From positions 992,001-1,056,000 of the forward strand of contig CAVTLG010000014.1 in assembly GCA_963735495.1 (NCBI GenBank): DNA of 64,000 bases, read 5' to 3'. Below the pieces are notes generated by a model. That model made no database searches. It worked only from the letters and a program-made list of their open reading frames with translations, and had not been told where the DNA came from. The stretch comes from CAVTLG01 sp963735495 (GTDB taxonomy: Bacteria; Chloroflexota; Ktedonobacteria; Ktedonobacterales; Ktedonobacteraceae). Shown here one piece after another: positions 1-6,965 of this stretch (its first letter is position 1; the number at the start of each line of letters is the position of its first letter). The translations under genes were made by a program, and so were the position numbers.

Positions 1-546
1 TAGCCCGTTGGTTTCATTGAACAGCCACTTCCAGATTGTTCCCGATACAATGAGAGGCAGCAGCCAGGGTAACAAAAAAAGAGCACGCAAGAACCTGCTC
101 AAGGGGAAATGACGATAAAAGAAGAGCGCCAGGCACATACCGAGCAGAAACTGTGGAACAAGAGAGAGCACGGTGAAGAGCAGTGTATGAAGAGCTGCGC
201 TGAGAAACGTAGAACTGCTCATGACCGCAACATAATTGGCCAGGCCAATAAAAGGGGCCTTTCCGGTGATCTCCGCTTGCAAGTCAAACTGCTCCAGGCT
301 AATCTGGAGGCTATAGATCAGAGGATAGCCATAAAAGATCGCCACATACAGGAACAAGGGCAGCAGGAACGTCCAATGTATCCACTGCTTCTGCCAGCGT
401 CGATCCAGTCGGGTAATGGTATCCGTTGCCTTCTTCAATCTCCGTTCACTGGGAGATACCCACGTTTTAACAGACACAAGACTACTACCTTTCTCGCTGA
501 AGGCAACCGGGACGTTCGATGGAGTGTGAAGAAGATCAAGAGACAC
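1..546 (-). CDS. Sugar ABC transporter permease, MalF type (3' part outside window)
   Basis: Reading the minus strand gives a continuous frame that runs off the left edge. After a basic N-terminal stretch comes a first membrane helix (WTFLLPLFLYVAIFYGYPLI), then a periplasmic-type loop with the GLANYVAVM pattern typical of MalF/UgpA-like permeases, and further helices (TLLFTVLSLVPQFLLGMCLA, RALFLLPWLLPLIVSG). This is the integral membrane subunit of a carbohydrate ABC importer. It lies 51 bases downstream of the binding-protein gene on the same strand, so the two form one operon. The start is uncertain: GTG at 546 (weak upstream GAAGAG) or GTG at 477 (preceded by GAAAGG at proper distance). 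The EAA loop and C-terminus lie outside the window. Confidence 0.85.
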   Translation of the reverse strand, partial: MSLDLLHTPSNVPVAFSEKGSSLVSVKTWVSPSERRLKKATDTITRLDRRWQKQWIHWTFLLPLFLYVAIFYGYPLIYSLQISLEQFDLQAEITGKAPFIGLANYVAVMSSSTFLSAALHTLLFTVLSLVPQFLLGMCLALFFYRHFPLSRFLRALFLLPWLLPLIVSGTIWKWLFNETNGL

Positions 547-597
547 CTGATGCTCTTCACATCATCCATCAAACGTTTTACCTTCAGATTGGCTTAA

Positions 598-1920
598 CTA
601 TTGAAGGATGCTCGTGATCTGCTGTTGCGCCTGCGTGAGCGCAGCTTGCGGCGATTGGCTCCCGGTGAGCGCAGATTGCTCAGCCGTCCAGATGGTCTGT
701 GACACCTTGGGATAGTTTGCTCCCAGTTGTGCGGTACGTGCGCGCGCCGTATCCAGTTCACTGGCAAAGACCTGCAGGTCCGGTTGACTTTGCAGTAAGG
801 GTGCTGCCGCGCTTTTAATGGCTGGAATATAGCCGAATGCCTGGTCTAATTGCTGCAACTGTGCTGGCTGTTGCAGCCAGTTGAGGAGATTCCAGGAAGC
901 TTGCACTGCCGCGCTGTTGCTGCTCACCGGAATGGTCCATTCTTCGCCACCCAGCGGGCTGACGGGTGCGATGCCTGTCTGCGGAACGGGCAAGGGCACC
1001 ACACCAAAGTCCGTGCCGAACTTCATGTTGTACTGCTGTTCTAGCACCGGCAATTCCCACGGGCCATTTTCCATGATCGCCGCATGCCCTTCCCCAAATT
1101 GCGTGGCCACATCAGGCTGGCCCCAATTGAGTGCTCCCTTGGAAGCAGAGCCATTTTGTACCATTGTGGTTAAAACCTGCAATGCTGCAACCCCTTGCGC
1201 GGAGTCGACGTGAGCAAGATCCCCTTGATTGGCCCAGAGGTAGGGTTCAAACTGGAACGTGGCCTGTTCGTCTGCCGGAGCAGAAAAAGCAAATCCATAG
1301 GTGTTCCCATGGGTCAGCGCCTTCGCGTCCGCAATTAACTCACTCCACGTGGTGGGGGGTGTAATACCAGCGGCTTTGAGCGTGTGCATGTTGTAGAACA
1401 GAGCAAGATCATTACTGCCAACAGGGAAGGAATAGGTCTTGTTCTGGTAAGTCATCGTTGAGGCCGGTCCCGCGTAAAACTCTGAAGGACTATAGTTCCC
1501 CTTCATAAAAGAATCGAGCTGGGTCAGGGCCCCCGTCGCAGCAAATGCCGCGACATCGGGATTATCCAGGACGAGGATATTGGGCAGCGTGTGAGATGCA
1601 GCTTCCTGGTCCGCTTTTGGCAAGAGACTGGCGAAGGGAACAGCAGTGCGCTGAATCGTGATGTTGGGATGAAGTTGATGGTACTTTGCAAATAACGTCT
1701 GAAGAATTGTGCTTTGCGACGCGATGCTCCAATAGTCCATTTCGCTAATGGTGATGGGGCTGTTGGAAGAAGACGCTGCCGTTGTCGAACTTCCACACGC
1801 CGAAACAATACCGAGGACGATCAACAGGATGCATCCAAATGAACCAAGTTGAAAAATAGGCCAGAAAGGGCGACGGTTTCCCTCACGGCGTGCAAGGAGA
1901 TAGCGAGGTTGTTGCTGCAT
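598..1920 (-). CDS. Extracellular sugar-binding lipoprotein of ABC importer
   Basis: A 440-residue solute-binding protein of the MalE/UgpB class. The N-terminus is basic (QQQPRYLLARREGNRRPF), followed by a hydrophobic core and a lipobox ending VSAC, so the mature protein should be a membrane-anchored lipoprotein. Family features include the central ALFYNMHTLKAAGITPPTTW segment, and the later MENGPWELP and PLGGEEWTIP blocks. The frame stays open a further 74 codons upstream to 2142, but ATG 1920 is chosen because it has AAAGAGGTG at ideal spacing and directly precedes the signal peptide. It precedes the permease and follows the LacI regulator gene on the same strand. The sugar is not identifiable from sequence. 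Confidence 0.9.
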   Translation of the reverse strand: MQQQPRYLLARREGNRRPFWPIFQLGSFGCILLIVLGIVSACGSSTTAASSSNSPITISEMDYWSIASQSTILQTLFAKYHQLHPNITIQRTAVPFASLLPKADQEAASHTLPNILVLDNPDVAAFAATGALTQLDSFMKGNYSPSEFYAGPASTMTYQNKTYSFPVGSNDLALFYNMHTLKAAGITPPTTWSELIADAKALTHGNTYGFAFSAPADEQATFQFEPYLWANQGDLAHVDSAQGVAALQVLTTMVQNGSASKGALNWGQPDVATQFGEGHAAIMENGPWELPVLEQQYNMKFGTDFGVVPLPVPQTGIAPVSPLGGEEWTIPVSSNSAAVQASWNLLNWLQQPAQLQQLDQAFGYIPAIKSAAAPLLQSQPDLQVFASELDTARARTAQLGANYPKVSQTIWTAEQSALTGSQSPQAALTQAQQQITSILQ

Positions 1921-1936
1921 TGCTGCACCTCTTTCT

Positions 1937-1952
1937 GTTCTTTCCAAAGAAC
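1937..1952. promoter_or_regulatory. Palindromic site upstream of binding-protein gene
   Basis: GTTCTTT-CC-AAAGAAC is a 7+7 inverted repeat with a 2-base centre lying 16 bases upstream of the binding-protein start. It is operator-like in position. It differs from the AAGGAAAA/TTTTCCTT palindromes near lacI, so whether the same regulator binds is unknown. Confidence 0.3.
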
Positions 1953-2171
1953 ACTTCAATTTGTTCAATTCCTCATAAAGAGTCTCTATGGAGATGGGTA
2001 TTCTCCATGGCAATGCCTGTGCAGTATTTTCGACAAGAAGATGTCCGTACTGCATAAGGAGATACACATTGCGCTCAGTATTTGTCACCAGAAAATACTT
2101 TCTTTGCTCCTCCCTGGTAAAAAAATTCAGGCTGGACGGCAAAAAATACAGAAGTCTTTCGCTGTAGCCTG

Positions 2172-3266
2172 TTATGTATCAGATGGCCCACTCGCTGCGG
2201 AAGCACCGCTCGATTCTCGGATAATGAGCTGACATGGCAGGCGCTTCATGCCCGAAAGCAGTTTCCCGGCGAGGAGATCAAGTAAGGCTTGTCCCACATA
2301 AGAACCAACCGCCTGGAGATTCATATCAACAGTCGTCAGTGTCGGACGCGTAGCACTGGCAATGGGATTCCAATTATCGAAGCCGACGACCGCCACGTCG
2401 TCAGGGATACGGATATGCTGTTCATGAAGCGCCTCGATAGCTCCACGTGCAAGCTGATCGCTCCCACAAAAAAGGGCGTCGATGGGAAAATCTTGTTGTA
2501 ACAGGTACTGGGCAGCGGTATAGCCCCAACTTTCTTGCCAGGGACCCGACAACACGCGTTGTTCTGAAAAAGGGATGGCGTGCTCAGCCAGAACCTGGCG
2601 CATAGCTCCTTCGCGTAAACGCACAGCATCAAAATAACCTGGCCCTGTAATATGGGCAAAATGACGCCGTCCAAGGCTGATCAGATGCTCAATGGCCAGG
2701 CGCGCTCCCTGAGCATCATCTGGCAAGACACAGAGCGCTCCTGGATCTGTCACCTGCGTATGGGCATAAATGACGGGTAGCGTTGTTGGCCCCAGATCAA
2801 TGGGCGGGCGCGGGTCCTCGCGGCGAGCCGATACGACAATGCCATCTACATTGCGCTCAAGCAACATACGGATATGGGCTTGCTCCTGCGCTTGATCGCA
2901 TGCAATACAAAGAACCGCAGAGATAGCACGCCCTGCAAAAGCCTCTTCCATGCCTGCCAGCAAGGGCAGGCTAAAACGTCCATACATATCAGAGGTCAGC
3001 ACACCGATCATTGCACGTCGCTCAGAAGGTACATCCTGCTCCAGGTTGCGAAAACGAAATCCCAGGCGGCGTGCTTCATCGCGCACGCGTTCGCGTGTCT
3101 CCTGGCTGATCTTGCCACGCCCATTGATCGCTTTGGAAGCGGTACTTAAGGTGACGCCAGCCGCCTGGGCAACGTCCTGAAGCGTCACGCCCTTGACCGA
3201 CAATGAAACCGGGGCGTGCTGTTCTTCTTCAGGAAGGCCAGCGTGCTGTTCTTGTCCTCTATCCAT
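2172..3266 (-). CDS. LacI-family transcriptional regulator
   Basis: A 364-residue regulator. The helix-turn-helix sits at about residues 26-48 (VTLQDVAQAAGVTLSTASKA) followed by the hinge NGRGKISQETRERV; the rest is a periplasmic-binding-protein fold (IGVLTSDMYGRFSLPLLAG near residue 88, VVGFDNWNPIASATRPTLTT near 293), as in sugar-responsive LacI/GalR repressors. A 25-residue extension precedes the HTH. It is encoded just upstream of, and in the same direction as, the ABC importer genes, so it probably represses them in response to the imported sugar. Palindromes at 3284-3299 and 3417-3432 suggest autoregulation. Confidence 0.9.
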   Translation of the reverse strand: MDRGQEQHAGLPEEEQHAPVSLSVKGVTLQDVAQAAGVTLSTASKAINGRGKISQETRERVRDEARRLGFRFRNLEQDVPSERRAMIGVLTSDMYGRFSLPLLAGMEEAFAGRAISAVLCIACDQAQEQAHIRMLLERNVDGIVVSARREDPRPPIDLGPTTLPVIYAHTQVTDPGALCVLPDDAQGARLAIEHLISLGRRHFAHITGPGYFDAVRLREGAMRQVLAEHAIPFSEQRVLSGPWQESWGYTAAQYLLQQDFPIDALFCGSDQLARGAIEALHEQHIRIPDDVAVVGFDNWNPIASATRPTLTTVDMNLQAVGSYVGQALLDLLAGKLLSGMKRLPCQLIIRESSGASAASGPSDT

Positions 3267-3283
3267 CGTTTATCCATTATCCT

Positions 3284-3299
3284 AAGGAAAAATTTCCTT
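3284..3299. promoter_or_regulatory. Putative LacI operator O1
   Basis: AAGGAAAAATTTCCTT is a 16-bp near-perfect palindrome located between the -10 element and the start of lacI; a further half-site AAGGAAAA follows at about 3305. Such a position blocks transcription. Assignment to the adjacent LacI protein is inferred from proximity and from a second copy at 3417. Confidence 0.55.
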
Positions 3300-3326
3300 C
3301 GAAAAGGAAAAGTTTTGTTGGAAGTA

Positions 3327-3355
3327 GTGTAACATGATCTTCTGAAGAAAGTCAA
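3327..3355 (-). promoter_or_regulatory. Promoter of the LacI regulator gene
   Basis: On the minus strand TTGACT (3355-3350) and TTACAC (3332-3327) are separated by 17 bases, a plausible sigma-70 type promoter about 60 bases upstream of the ATG, with operator O1 immediately downstream. Confidence 0.5.
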
Positions 3356-3416
3356 GAGATTTTTTGCCTCTGCAAAGAAAGAGAAAAGGCTTTTTTTAAT
3401 CTCTATAAGCGATTGT

Positions 3417-3432
3417 AAGGAAAATTTTCCTT
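3417..3432. promoter_or_regulatory. Putative LacI operator O2, perfect palindrome
   Basis: AAGGAAAATTTTCCTT is a perfect 16-bp palindrome, 133 bp centre to centre from O1, and ends 41 bases before the first CRISPR repeat. Twin operators at this distance would allow repression looping across the lacI promoter. It also lies in what would be the CRISPR leader if the array is read rightward. Confidence 0.55.
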
Positions 3433-3473
3433 GTCAAAACAGGTGGTCGGGGAAAATTGTACTTCATATCGGA

Positions 3474-3880
3474 GTTTCAGTACCCTCCAACGGGTCAATG
3501 GCATCGCAACCAAATACGTACTGGATTATCACCACGGCAACCACAACTGTTTCAGTACCCTCCAACGGGTCAATGGCATCGCAACCTTCCTCTGCTTCGT
3601 GGATTGCCTTGACGAACGTACGAGTTTCAGTACCCTCCAACGGGTCAATGGCATCGCAACTTTGGGATGACGCCACGGGAGCGCAAAGAGACGCTTTGTT
3701 TCAGTACCCTCCAACGGGTCAATGGCATCGCAACGTGTGCCGATGCTGACGTACTCACCGTAGACAAAGGTGTTTCAGTACCCTCCAACGGGTCAATGGC
3801 ATCGCAACAACGCTTCAGCGAATTGAGCCACTGCTCAAAGGCTGTTTCAGTACCCTCCAACGGGTCAATGGCATCGCAAC
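3474..3880. CRISPR. CRISPR array, 6 identical 37-bp repeats, 5 spacers
   Basis: Repeats occupy 3474-3510, 3549-3585, 3624-3660, 3698-3734, 3772-3808 and 3844-3880. All six are identical, beginning GTTTCAGTACCCTCC and ending GGCATCGCAAC, with a small ACCC/GGGT hairpin around TCCAAC. Spacers are 38, 38, 37, 37 and 35 bp and share no similarity with one another. No repeat is degenerate, so the orientation cannot be set from the trailer; the AT-rich left flank (about 3385-3473) is the likelier leader and would mean rightward transcription. No cas gene is present in the window, so the array is isolated or served by a distant locus. The subtype cannot be assigned from the repeat alone. Confidence 0.97.
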
Positions 3881-4287
3881 CGCCGCAGGTGTGAAAAAGT
3901 AGCAGTACTCCAAGAGCATTTTCTCGGAGACAAGCCCTTTCTTGAGCCTCTCAATACGTCAGTTTTTCTGTGATGTCGATAGTGAGTATACCGGATTTCC
4001 TCTTTTTTCGCAAATCGTTTTTTGTCCAAAAGGGGGGGGATTTGCGAAGAGATTTAGCATACTTCATACGCAAATACCGCTTTTTCGGGCCGATATGCGA
4101 CCAAATTCAGCGCGATCAGGTGGCTTCGGCGGCGATTTGCGAAAGATCGCTCCAGAAGCCCAACTCGGCGAGGAGTTGCGAATCTCTGTTACCAGTTTCG
4201 GCAAATAACGACTTTTAAACATCCTGCTCCGACACTTTCCGGTCGGTGTCGTTTGACTCATAACTCCGCCGAAACGTTACCTTCAGA
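3881..4287. other. Gene-free stretch right of the CRISPR array
   Basis: No convincing gene. Overlapping open frames at 3942-4218 have no ribosome binding site and no recognisable domain. The stretch holds several copies of a TTCGCAAATC-type word in both orientations (4007-4016, 4039-4048, 4134-4143, with weaker forms near 4069 and 4176). The first two form a 10-bp stem with a 22-base loop. Confidence 0.5.
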
Positions 4288-4331
4288 AAACAACGGTTGG
4301 CCCAGCTTCATATGCGGGCCAATCGTTGTTT
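4288..4331 (-). terminator. Intrinsic terminator-like hairpin
   Basis: AAACAACGGTTGGCCC and GGGCCAATCGTTGTTT form a 16-bp stem with one mismatch and a 12-base loop. On the minus strand the stem ends GTTGTTTTC, so it would terminate transcription from the phosphotransferase region that ends at 4352. Confidence 0.65.
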
Positions 4332-4351
4332 CTACCAGAAAGAACGGAGGA

Positions 4352-5086
4352 TTACTGCAATACCAACCGTAAATCTTGCGCCCGATGACGCATCCAGTTC
4401 ACCTCTTCAGCGAAGATCTTGATCGCACCTGCGCGGCCAGCCTGTTCATGGTTGCGTAGCGCTTGCTGCAAATCGGCCTCAAAGTCATTGACAATGGCAA
4501 TGGGATCGTCCCACCCATACGCCGCGCACATCAAGCGAATACGTCGAGCTTGCTCGTCGGCAGCCTGATTGGCCCAATGACTCACATCCACATAATTGTA
4601 GACGGCGTTGGCCAGGTCACGCAACCGTGTGCCAGGCGCTGCATCATCCCAATCGATGAAGCCAATCAGGTGCCCACTCCTGGAAAATGGTGTTGTGTGG
4701 TCCCAGTTCGTGATGGGCAACAATCTCATGGCCCTGTGACAGCCTTGAGCCAGCCGTGGCATCATGATAGCGCCGGATGGCTCTGGCTACTTGCTCCAGC
4801 AGACTCATCGGATAACCCGGAGCCACTGTCGGGCCAGGTCTCGCCTTCGAGGTAATTGAGGATGTCACGGCCTTGCTCGTCCACTGCCCAAAAAGCGCGG
4901 AGCGAAAGGGAAGCCCTGGTCTTCCAAGAAGAGCAGCAGATCATGAACAAACGCCGCATTGCCTTTTGCTGGCCTGCGCACGGTGTTTCCCACGCGCACG
5001 ATACCGGGAGTCAGTCGCCCACCTGACAGGGAAATTTCTGTCGGCGGTTCTCTCTGTGGCTCTGTTTCCATTGTTCGCGTGCTCAC
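4352..5086 (-). pseudogene. Aminoglycoside phosphotransferase (APH) family pseudogene
   Basis: Homology continues through four overlapping frame segments: 5086-4865 (GGRLTPGIVRVGNTVRRP), 4959-4762 (DEQGRDILNYLEGETWPDS), 4868-4644 (IVAHHELGPHNTIF) and 4765-4352 (HLIGFIDWDDAAPGTRLRDL). Together they make a complete choline/aminoglycoside kinase-like protein of about 244 residues, so at least three single-base frameshifts break it. All three shifts are in the same sense. The catalytic-loop aspartate is replaced: HGDLGPxN is expected and HHELGPHN is seen, while the IDWDDAAPG metal-binding motif is kept. The GTG start at 5086 overlaps the stop of the upstream VOC gene (GTGA), showing former translational coupling. 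Confidence 0.85.
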
Positions 5087-5487
5087 GCTCCTTGTTCCGT
5101 GTTGCTCTCCTCTTCAGGAATGCTTTCCTCAAAAATCAGGATATTGCGAAAGGGATCGCAGAGCCAAAATCCTTTCGTCCCCCAGGATGTCACCTGGATA
5201 GGAGACCGAAGCGCGCCAGTTGGCACATACTGCTGATACAACGCCTCGATATTGGTGACGCCAATATAACACACCCTGCAACCCTCCTTTGGTGGTTCTT
5301 GTGTTGGATCGGAGACATTGAATTGCAAAGCGATGCCATCCCGTTCGATAATGGCAAACCCCTCGTCGTGGTAGGGGGTCGCAAAGCCGAGTTGTCCATA
5401 AAAGGCCAGCGCTTGCTCCATATCTCCGACCAGAAAACGAGGAGCAACCGAATTGAGGGTGGGTTGACGCTCTTGAGATGCTGACAT
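5083..5487 (-). CDS. VOC-superfamily (glyoxalase/bleomycin-resistance fold) protein
   Basis: A 134-residue protein with two beta-alpha-beta-beta-beta modules typical of the VOC fold: LVGDMEQALAFYGQLGF near the N-terminus and VTNIEALYQQYVP followed by TSWGTKGFWLCDPFRNILIF near the C-terminus. Proteins of this type bind metals or sequester drugs such as bleomycin; the substrate here is unknown. ATG at 5487 is preceded by AAAGGAAA. The stop overlaps the start of the APH pseudogene, so the pair formed a small resistance-type operon. Confidence 0.85.
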   Translation of the reverse strand: MSASQERQPTLNSVAPRFLVGDMEQALAFYGQLGFATPYHDEGFAIIERDGIALQFNVSDPTQEPPKEGCRVCYIGVTNIEALYQQYVPTGALRSPIQVTSWGTKGFWLCDPFRNILIFEESIPEEESNTEQGA

Positions 5488-5641
5488 GGGTTCATTTTCC
5501 TTTCTGCTGCAAATATGAGGTGTTTATGGGGAGTCATTCTTCCGAACGCCCCGAGAAGCGGCAACACCCGTTCCCTCAGTCGCCACTTCCGCATCGGGAA
5601 AATCGTGCAACACCCGTCTCTCTGTTTTCAGGACGATGCCA

Positions 5642-6106
5642 TCACGGATGGTCCTTCGCTTCAACGAACGACTCACTTGTGCTGCGGGACATCCTCCCAG
5701 GGAAACGCCATTCCAGGGTCATCCGCGCCAGGAGCGCATCGCGTATCTGGCGATAAGCGAGCAATTGTTCGTCGTGTGGTAATGCCAGATCTGGAGCATC
5801 TTCGATGGACCAGAGACGATGCCGACCGGCACCAGGAATGATTGGTCAGGTATTGGTGAGTCCACTACAAAGGATGACCCCCTCATCCCACCGCAGACCA
5901 AACGCTGGCTGGATGAGGCGATCTGGAGCCAGGAGAGCAATTGCTTGCTCTTGTAAGACAGCCTCAACGAGCGCGTGGTCCTGAGCATCCTGCGTTGGAG
6001 TACTCCATATTTCAAAGCCGTTCCACGCTCTCGATTTGAGAAGGCTGGCTGCGAGTAGGGCGCGGCCAGATCCACGCGCACAGAGAAAAAGCAGGCGTGA
6101 AGCCAT
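5642..6106 (-). CDS. ArsC/LMW protein-tyrosine-phosphatase-like protein with in-frame UGA at codon 87
   Basis: ATG 6106 has a near-ideal AAAGGAGAT ribosome binding site. The first 86 codons give a P-loop CARGSGR (C9-X5-R15), as in LMW phosphatases and thioredoxin-linked arsenate reductases, and later ILCSGLTNT. Codon 87 (5848-5846) is TGA. The same frame then continues 67 codons with clear family similarity (PIIPGAGRHRLWSIEDAP, then LLAYRQIRDALLARM) to a normal TGA at 5642-5644. Known arsenate reductases have the redox pair Cys82-x6-Cys89-Pro; here it is Cys80-x6-UGA-Pro, so the UGA falls exactly on the second redox cysteine. A hairpin with a GGUC loop follows (next entry). It is therefore either a selenocysteine codon or a Cys-to-stop mutation. 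The residue before it is normal, but the active-site Asn/Cys/Ser of CTGNSCRS are altered. Without recoding the product would be 86 residues. Confidence 0.6.
5818..5833 (-). promoter_or_regulatory. SECIS-like hairpin downstream of in-frame UGA
   Basis: On the minus strand GGTGCC-GGTC-GGCATC forms a 6-bp stem (one G-U pair) closed by a GGUC tetraloop. The loop starts 18 bases after the UGA, the same distance as the GGUC loop in the E. coli fdhF selenocysteine insertion element as recalled from its coding sequence. The bulged U of the E. coli element is not obvious here. The call depends on the presence of selA, selB and selC in the genome, which the window cannot show. Confidence 0.4.
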
Positions 6107-6193
6107 CTCATCTCCTTTCTGTCTCTCTCTTCCCTTCGGGGGGAACCGTCTCTTTCGACAATACCAGCGCAATGGGAGGAATGCAAGGTTTTT

Positions 6194-6505
6194 TCACTGC
6201 GTCTCTTGTTGCGTGAGCCGCTCCAGAGCAGAAACAAGGGCGGTTCGCAATTCCGCGTTAGTGAGTGGGCTCGCAGCAGCCAGCTTGCCATACAGCAGAT
6301 CAATTTCACGCTGCTTGCCGCGCAGTTCCAGATCTTTGGAGGCGTTCTGCTGCTTCATCTTATCCAGCCGACGGCGTAACGCTGCGATCACCTGATCTTT
6401 CGCTTTGTCGGCTGCACCTACTGAAGAAGCAAGCTGGTGCTGCTGCTCTGCCTCCTCAAGAGCCTGAAGCTGATCTAGGTGGCTACGGAGAAATACCACA
6501 GACAC
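6194..6505 (-). pseudogene. Fragment resembling DUF6262/TnpC-type transposon accessory protein
   Basis: About 103 codons, mostly a charged coiled coil (LRRRLDKMKQQNASKDLELR). Immediately upstream the frame reads AGVSVVFLRSHLDQLQALEE, resembling the end of the AGVSrsfLYxHpDL helix-turn-helix found in DUF6262 proteins that travel with tyrosine-recombinase transposons. The N-terminal DNA-binding half is absent and there is no proper start or ribosome binding site, so a truncated remnant is the best reading. The family assignment is tentative. Confidence 0.4.
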
Positions 6506-6702
6506 ACCAGCTCCTCCTGGCCACAGCCGGACACCTCTGCTCAGAGCATACCCAATTTTGAGATCAAGAACAAGGTGTTAACGCATTTTCTGGTTAACCA
6601 ATCTATGGCCTTTCCGACAGTCGTTTATAAATACTCTGTCTTTTTCGTCTACCTGAGTACCACGCATAGGGTGTAGCTCCAAGTCGCTTAGATGCTACAT
6701 AT

Positions 6703-6891
6703 ATGGATGTACTGGACAATCCTCCCACACCCAAAACCTTTGGCGGGACCCTGCTGCATGTGTTGACCCATACCACTGTGCACCGCTGGGAAATCCAACA
6801 TATGTTGAAGCGGCTAGGACAAGACGATCTTATTGAAGGGGACGCTCTTGGCTGGGAGTGGCGTGTACAGCATCACACCGAAGCCAACTAG
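6703..6891 (+). pseudogene. C-terminal fragment of a DinB/YfiT-family protein
   Basis: Sixty-two codons end with FGGTLLHVLTHTTVHRWEI followed by LKRLGQDDLIEGDALGWE, the C-terminal helix and metal-binding His region of DinB-like four-helix proteins. Complete members are about 150-170 residues; the N-terminal helices and the first metal ligand are missing, a stop codon lies 9 codons upstream of the ATG, and no ribosome binding site is seen. This is a remnant rather than a gene. Confidence 0.6.
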
Positions 6892-6906
6892 TCCAAGAAG
6901 CGAAAA

Positions 6907-6945
6907 TGAGGCCGGTGTGACAATGGTTTTGTCATCCTGGCCTCA
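6907..6945. terminator. Stem-loop between DinB fragment and aminotransferase
   Basis: TGAGGCCGG...GTGACAA and TTGTCAT...CTGGCCTCA pair to a long imperfect hairpin between two convergent units. There is no clear U-tract, so it may be a bidirectional or Rho-independent-like terminator of low efficiency. Confidence 0.45.
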
Positions 6946-6965
6946 CGCGTCCGTCTATGCGTTGT

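Noticed and set aside
3431..3894. Open frames on both strands running through the CRISPR repeats
   Set aside because: They only reflect the 37-bp repeat translated with spacers; no ribosome binding site, and the repeated peptides (STLQRVNGIAT and similar) come from the DNA repeat.
3942..4218. Two overlapping plus-strand frames of about 85 codons
   Set aside because: No ribosome binding site, no domain, and they overlap each other in different frames over the repeated TTCGCAAATC region.
4873..5484. 203-codon plus-strand frame across the APH/VOC region
   Set aside because: It is antisense to the VOC gene and the pseudogene and shows no domain or start signal.
5719..6309. 196-codon minus-strand frame over the ArsC-like gene
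   Set aside because: It is in another frame than the P-loop and the C-terminal family motifs; the 5642-6106 frame explains both.
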